A stretch of 64,000 nt of DNA from an uncultured Lachnospiraceae bacterium. Its GTDB lineage: Bacteria > Bacillota > Clostridia > Lachnospirales > Lachnospiraceae. Where the stretch lies: contig CAMXPV010000014.1 in NCBI GenBank assembly GCA_947245585.1, forward strand, positions 1 through 64,000. Reading direction: 5' to 3'. Made by a program: the position numbers and the translations under genes. Shown here piece by piece: positions 60,661-64,000 of the stretch. Positions within the stretch are counted from its first letter, which is position 1. Each line of letters opens with the position of its first letter. The notes beneath the pieces were generated by a model. The model was not told where the DNA came from and made no database searches. It was given only the letters and a program-made list of their open reading frames with translations.

Positions 60661-62133
60661 TCATTCCTCCTTTTCCTCCGTATACGGAACCGCCGGTATC
60701 ATAATCTCCACGCATGTGCCCTTTCCTTTGGCGGAAGTAATCTGCATACCGTACTCCGTCCCGAAATTCATACGGATTCTCTCGTTGACATTGGCCAGGC
60801 CAAACCCCTTCTCCGTCTCTTTGCACGGCTTTTTGATCTCCTCCTGCAGCTTGTAAAGTTCCTCCTCCTCCATGCCGACGCCGTTATCCTCCACGGTAAA
60901 CCGTATCTCATCCCCACAGAGCCTGCCGGTTACAAGAATATTTCCTTTCGCCCGCTTATATTTAATACCATGGTAAAGAGAATTTTCTACCAGCGGCTGA
61001 AGCGTCAGCTTTAAAATCTGATACCGGTAAAGCTCAGGATCAATTTGAATCTCATACTCCAAAATATCCCGATAACGCATCTGCTGAATTTCCAGATAAC
61101 TTTTAATATGAAGTTCTTCTTCCTGAATGGTAATATATTCCTTTCCCTTGCTGAGTACCAGGCGGAAAAATTCCGACAAAGACATTACCATATTTACCGC
61201 CTGATCAGAATCCTTTCCCTCGATCAGCCACACGATGGTATCCAACGTATTGTACAGAAAATGGGGATTAATCTGCTCCTGCAAAAGCCGCAGGTCCGCC
61301 TTTCGCATTTTTCTTTCATCTTCCTTGATCTTTGTCACCAACCCCTCAAGGCTCTCGGTCATACCGTTTACGCTTTCCGCCAAAACAGCCACCTCGTCCT
61401 GCGATTCCACTTTAGCCCTGACAGAGAAATCTCCCTTGGCAACCTGCTCCGTCACTTTGGACAGTTCCTTGATGGGTCTTGTAATATCCATCACAATCAT
61501 GACAATCAAAATCATGACCAACAATATTAAAAAGATAAGCATCCCGCCGCAAAAAAGGGTAAAACTGTGCACTTTCACATTCAGTTGGCTCGTCAGATGC
61601 TCCATGCTTTTGGTCTGATAATAGATATAATACTGGATATTATCCTGAATCAGCTCCGTTAAAATATAAATGTTATCCTCAAGCATCACAATATTGGTGT
61701 CATAGCCCACATCCGTTTCCAAATTCATCCGAATATCATCCACGCGGTTTTCCAACGTGTCAATGTTTCGTAACAGAATCTGTAATCTGACACGGCTTTC
61801 CCCATCCGTCGTAATGCTCATAAGATTGCCAAACTCATCCCGAAGTTCATGCAAAAGCACGTACGGGTCCACCAGACTTCCATCGCTTCCCACAGTATCA
61901 AAAGTAACGGCACCCACCACAAGCTTGTAAAGGCTTTCGTCCATCTCCTCTTTAAAATTCAGGTTATAGTTATTCGCAACGGTCAGGTTGTCCACAATGG
62001 CTTCATAGGCTCCGCTGTAATTGTGCAGTGCATAAACCAGATAGAGGGACATCACCAGAAACGGGAGCCCGACCGCTATAGACAGCAAAATCAATTTATA
62101 CTTGATGGAATATTTTACAATTGCAGGCTGCAT
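60661..62133 (-). CDS. YesM-like sensor histidine kinase
   Basis: A 490-residue kinase. The ATG at 62133 follows GGAGGAG at about 8 nt; the longer reading has no ribosome site. Membrane helices at about 15-36 and 190-212 enclose an extracellular region of about 150 residues. HAMP is at about 213-265 (DITRPIKELSKVTEQVAKGDFSVRAKV). The His-kinase box is INPHFLYNTLDTIVWLI, followed by LQPLVENSLYHGIKYKRA and VEDNGVGMEE, with GFGLANVNERIRMNF at the end. It should phosphorylate the YesN-like regulator. A cre-like site is upstream. Confidence 0.94.
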   Translation of the reverse strand: MQPAIVKYSIKYKLILLSIAVGLPFLVMSLYLVYALHNYSGAYEAIVDNLTVANNYNLNFKEEMDESLYKLVVGAVTFDTVGSDGSLVDPYVLLHELRDEFGNLMSITTDGESRVRLQILLRNIDTLENRVDDIRMNLETDVGYDTNIVMLEDNIYILTELIQDNIQYYIYYQTKSMEHLTSQLNVKVHSFTLFCGGMLIFLILLVMILIVMIVMDITRPIKELSKVTEQVAKGDFSVRAKVESQDEVAVLAESVNGMTESLEGLVTKIKEDERKMRKADLRLLQEQINPHFLYNTLDTIVWLIEGKDSDQAVNMVMSLSEFFRLVLSKGKEYITIQEEELHIKSYLEIQQMRYRDILEYEIQIDPELYRYQILKLTLQPLVENSLYHGIKYKRAKGNILVTGRLCGDEIRFTVEDNGVGMEEEELYKLQEEIKKPCKETEKGFGLANVNERIRMNFGTEYGMQITSAKGKGTCVEIMIPAVPYTEEKEE

Positions 62134-62179
62134 ATACTTTTCTCCTCCGTTTTCCATTTTACCAATTTTCTGGCAAAAG

Positions 62180-62193
62180 ATAAAGCGTTTGCA
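62180..62193. promoter_or_regulatory. Cre-like (CcpA) site in the kinase/cyclase divergent region
   Basis: ATAAAGCGTTTGCA (minus strand TGCAAACGCTTTAT) agrees with the cre consensus at about 11 of 14 positions, with the central AAACGCTTT. It is about 50 nt before the kinase start and overlaps the -35 of the cyclase promoter. Confidence 0.4.
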
Positions 62194-62217
62194 ATCTTTT
62201 CCATTAGGGTGTAATAT
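62189..62217 (+). promoter_or_regulatory. Promoter of the membrane cyclase gene
   Basis: TTGCAA (62189-62194), 17-nt spacer, TAATAT (62212-62217). It gives a leader of about 40 nt to the ATG at 62263. Confidence 0.55.
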
Positions 62218-62262
62218 AAGTGTGGATATTTTTTTAAAAATATAAGCGAAAGAATATGATTG

Positions 62263-63351
62263 ATGAAAGAACACTCCGTTTTATCCACCATTTATGAGAA
62301 TATCTGCCGGGATACCGGAAAGCAAAACGAATCCGCCAAGCTGATTGTCGTGGTTCGTCTGTTGACTCTCGCTATGCTGATTCATTCCTTTGTCTGCTGT
62401 ATCCTTGTCTCTCTCACGGCACACACGGGAGCCCTTGCTTTTTCCCTGATATCTCCCGTTTTATTTTTGGCTATTTTTGTGTTGTCGTACCGCTGCAGCA
62501 CATTTACCTCCTACTGCATTTTGAATGTCTGCATTTTATTTTGGAGCGTTATGAATGTCTACTATTTCGGTTGGAATATCGGCATTCAGCACTTTTTGCT
62601 CGTTCTGTTGGTCTTTGTCTTTTTTTCCAAGTACAAGCATGCGGGCGCCAAGATTCTCTACGTATCATTTTTATTTATCCTGCGTCTGATTTTGTATTAT
62701 TACTGCCGGTCCCATGAACCCCTCACAGTTCTCGGAACCGAATTAAACAATGCCCTGCAGATGGTCAATACATTCTTTGTCTTCCTTTCTCTTGGACTGG
62801 TTGCTTACCTGTTCAGCTCCACCACGCAGGAAATGGAAGGAAAGCTGATCGAATACAACCGAAAACTGATGAAGCAGGCCAACACCGATACGCTGACCGG
62901 CCTTTACAACCGTCGGCGCACCATGGAGTATCTGGAATCGCTTCTTAAAAACGCAGAGTCGCAGATCAGTATCTGTCTGTGTGATATTGACCATTTCAAG
63001 CGCGTCAACGACACCTATGGCCATGATGTCGGCGATGTAGTTCTGACTACGATCTCTAATACTTTTCGCAAGAGACTGCCTCCCGATACCTTTGTCTCCC
63101 GTTGGGGCGGCGAAGAGTTTCTCCTGATTTTTCCGCGCCTGAACGGAGACGAAGCGGGAACCGCATTGGAGATACTCCGCCGCAGCATCAGAGAGCTTGT
63201 CTTCGACGGCGGCACGGAAAAGTTCACCGTCTCACTGACTTATGGACTGGTAGAATACGACTTTCACAGCGATATTACCACGATCTTAAAAGAAGCGGAT
63301 GAAAAACTTTATATTGGCAAGGAAAGTGGACGTGACCGGGTCGTTTATTGA
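62263..63351 (+). CDS. Six-helix membrane diguanylate cyclase
   Basis: A 362-residue protein. The ATG at 62263 is used (the reading two codons longer begins at TTG). Six membrane segments (about 23-195) are followed by a GGDEF domain with LTGLYNRRRTMEYL, CDIDHFKRVNDTYGHDVGDVVL and the active SRWGGEEF. There is no RxxD inhibitory site 5 residues ahead (the position reads PPDT). It should make cyclic di-GMP constitutively or under a membrane signal. It is divergent from the sensor kinase. A stem GACCGG/CCGGTC (63334-63358) overlaps its stop. Confidence 0.9.
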   Translation: MKEHSVLSTIYENICRDTGKQNESAKLIVVVRLLTLAMLIHSFVCCILVSLTAHTGALAFSLISPVLFLAIFVLSYRCSTFTSYCILNVCILFWSVMNVYYFGWNIGIQHFLLVLLVFVFFSKYKHAGAKILYVSFLFILRLILYYYCRSHEPLTVLGTELNNALQMVNTFFVFLSLGLVAYLFSSTTQEMEGKLIEYNRKLMKQANTDTLTGLYNRRRTMEYLESLLKNAESQISICLCDIDHFKRVNDTYGHDVGDVVLTTISNTFRKRLPPDTFVSRWGGEEFLLIFPRLNGDEAGTALEILRRSIRELVFDGGTEKFTVSLTYGLVEYDFHSDITTILKEADEKLYIGKESGRDRVVY

Positions 63352-63414
63352 TCCGGTCATTATTTATGCCCTCCGCTCATATAGTAATACAAATCTCTTT
63401 ATGTAGGTGTATCC

Positions 63415-64000
63415 TTGAAAAAGTCCCTCTCTCTTCGGCAATGGAGCCTTGCCCTCACTCTCTTTACTCTCTTAAGCGTCCTCACGCTTCACTGGTACGG
63501 CCGTACCCATCAGGACGCAAAATTTCTCGCATTCACAGAGGATTTTTTTCTGGACGAGGTGCAGGCAAATCCCATTCACTTTCACTATACCATAGATGAT
63601 CCGTCCGCCTACGGCGTTGACGAGTCATCGCTTACCCTTCCTGTTTATCAGCCCGGAGCCGCCGCAAATGACGCCTCCTCGCTTGCCCTGACAAGAAAAT
63701 ATCTGGGCAGCATCAACCCTGAAAGCCTCAATGAAGAAAACCAAAAGCTCTATGACCTTTTGGATCGTTACCTTGCGGCTGCCGCCGGCACCGCTGCCTA
63801 TCCCTATCTTGCCGAACCCCTCTCCCCCTCCTCCGGTGTTTCCTCGGAGCTGCCTATTTTGTTCTCCGAATATCGGTTGGACGACAAGACCGACATAGAA
63901 AACTATCTGTCAATCCTGACACAGATTCCCGCCTATTTTGACGGCCTTCTGCTCTATGAGCAGGAAAAGGCGCAGGCCGGACTTTTCATGTCAGACACAA
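63415..64000 (+). CDS. DUF885 family protein, N-terminal part, runs off the window
   Basis: About 195 codons are present and the frame is still open at 64000. The start is TTG at 63415 (AGGTG 5 nt upstream is a weak ribosome site), since the frame carries no better codon upstream. It has an N-terminal membrane segment (SLALTLFTLLSVLTLHW, about 11-27) and then the DUF885 pattern: FLDEVQANPIHFHYTIDDPSAYG, LPILFSEYRLDDKTDIENYLSILTQIPAYFDGLLLYEQEKAQAGLFMSD. DUF885 proteins are metallopeptidase-like and in this family are usually membrane-anchored or exported. The catalytic region is beyond the window. Confidence 0.82.
   Translation, partial: MKKSLSLRQWSLALTLFTLLSVLTLHWYGRTHQDAKFLAFTEDFFLDEVQANPIHFHYTIDDPSAYGVDESSLTLPVYQPGAAANDASSLALTRKYLGSINPESLNEENQKLYDLLDRYLAAAAGTAAYPYLAEPLSPSSGVSSELPILFSEYRLDDKTDIENYLSILTQIPAYFDGLLLYEQEKAQAGLFMSDT

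Overview
The window comes from a low-to-mid GC Gram-positive anaerobe, most likely an uncultured or unnamed Lachnospiraceae (Clostridia). Supporting points: strong AGGAGG ribosome sites before nearly every gene; the DUF5711, DUF6128, LysM and DUF885 protein types typical of this family; a long SRP RNA with Alu domain; a methionine aminopeptidase with an N-terminal SEC-C motif; a split transketolase; and AraR-type GntR/LacI hybrid regulators. I see no phage, transposase, CRISPR array or rRNA. Nearly all genes lie on the minus strand.

Layout. 1-8.8 kb is housekeeping: a DUF5711/CvpA pair, a LysM protein, then a compact run tadA, pfkA, dnaX, ybaB, recR, galM. 8.9-10.2 kb holds, on the plus strand, tRNA-Ser(CGA), the SRP RNA and a PflX-like radical SAM gene, apparently sharing one promoter. 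10.2-13.6 kb carries a DUF6128 protein, a CdaR/PucR regulator and an MsmX/UgpC-type sugar ABC ATPase. 13.8-16.9 kb is a copper operon (csoR-copA) with a CopZ domain fused to the end of CopA and a likely internal start. 17-23 kb is a sugar ABC importer (binding protein and two permeases, no ATPase) followed upstream by a DUF624 protein and a diguanylate cyclase. 23-29.4 kb has a dual-HD protein, GNAT, D-lactate dehydrogenase, a small secreted protein, a serine hydrolase and metG. 29.5-32.4 kb is a tightly coupled three-gene operon of membrane coiled-coil, Cys/His-rich secreted and plain secreted proteins that I cannot assign; it is the best candidate for an undescribed system here. 32.6-35.7 kb has map, an orphan BlaI regulator and a MATE exporter.

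35.7-56.9 kb is a pentose locus: araA-araB-araD-tktN-tktC-rpe takes L-arabinose to xylulose 5-phosphate and on into the pentose phosphate pathway; araR lies upstream; a ChvE/GguAB-type importer feeds it; two chemoreceptors and a small membrane protein follow; then a second, YtfQRT/YjfF-type importer. AraR-like palindromes sit at the ara promoter and at the chvE promoter. 56.9-62.1 kb encodes a second AraR-like regulator and a three-gene sensory unit (YesM-like kinase, membrane-anchored sugar-binding protein, YesN-like regulator) that probably controls the YtfQ-type importer. 62.2-64 kb has a membrane diguanylate cyclase and the start of a DUF885 protein that runs off the window.

All positions, promoter spacings and hairpins were read by eye; family assignments are from sequence recognition and were not checked by any search.
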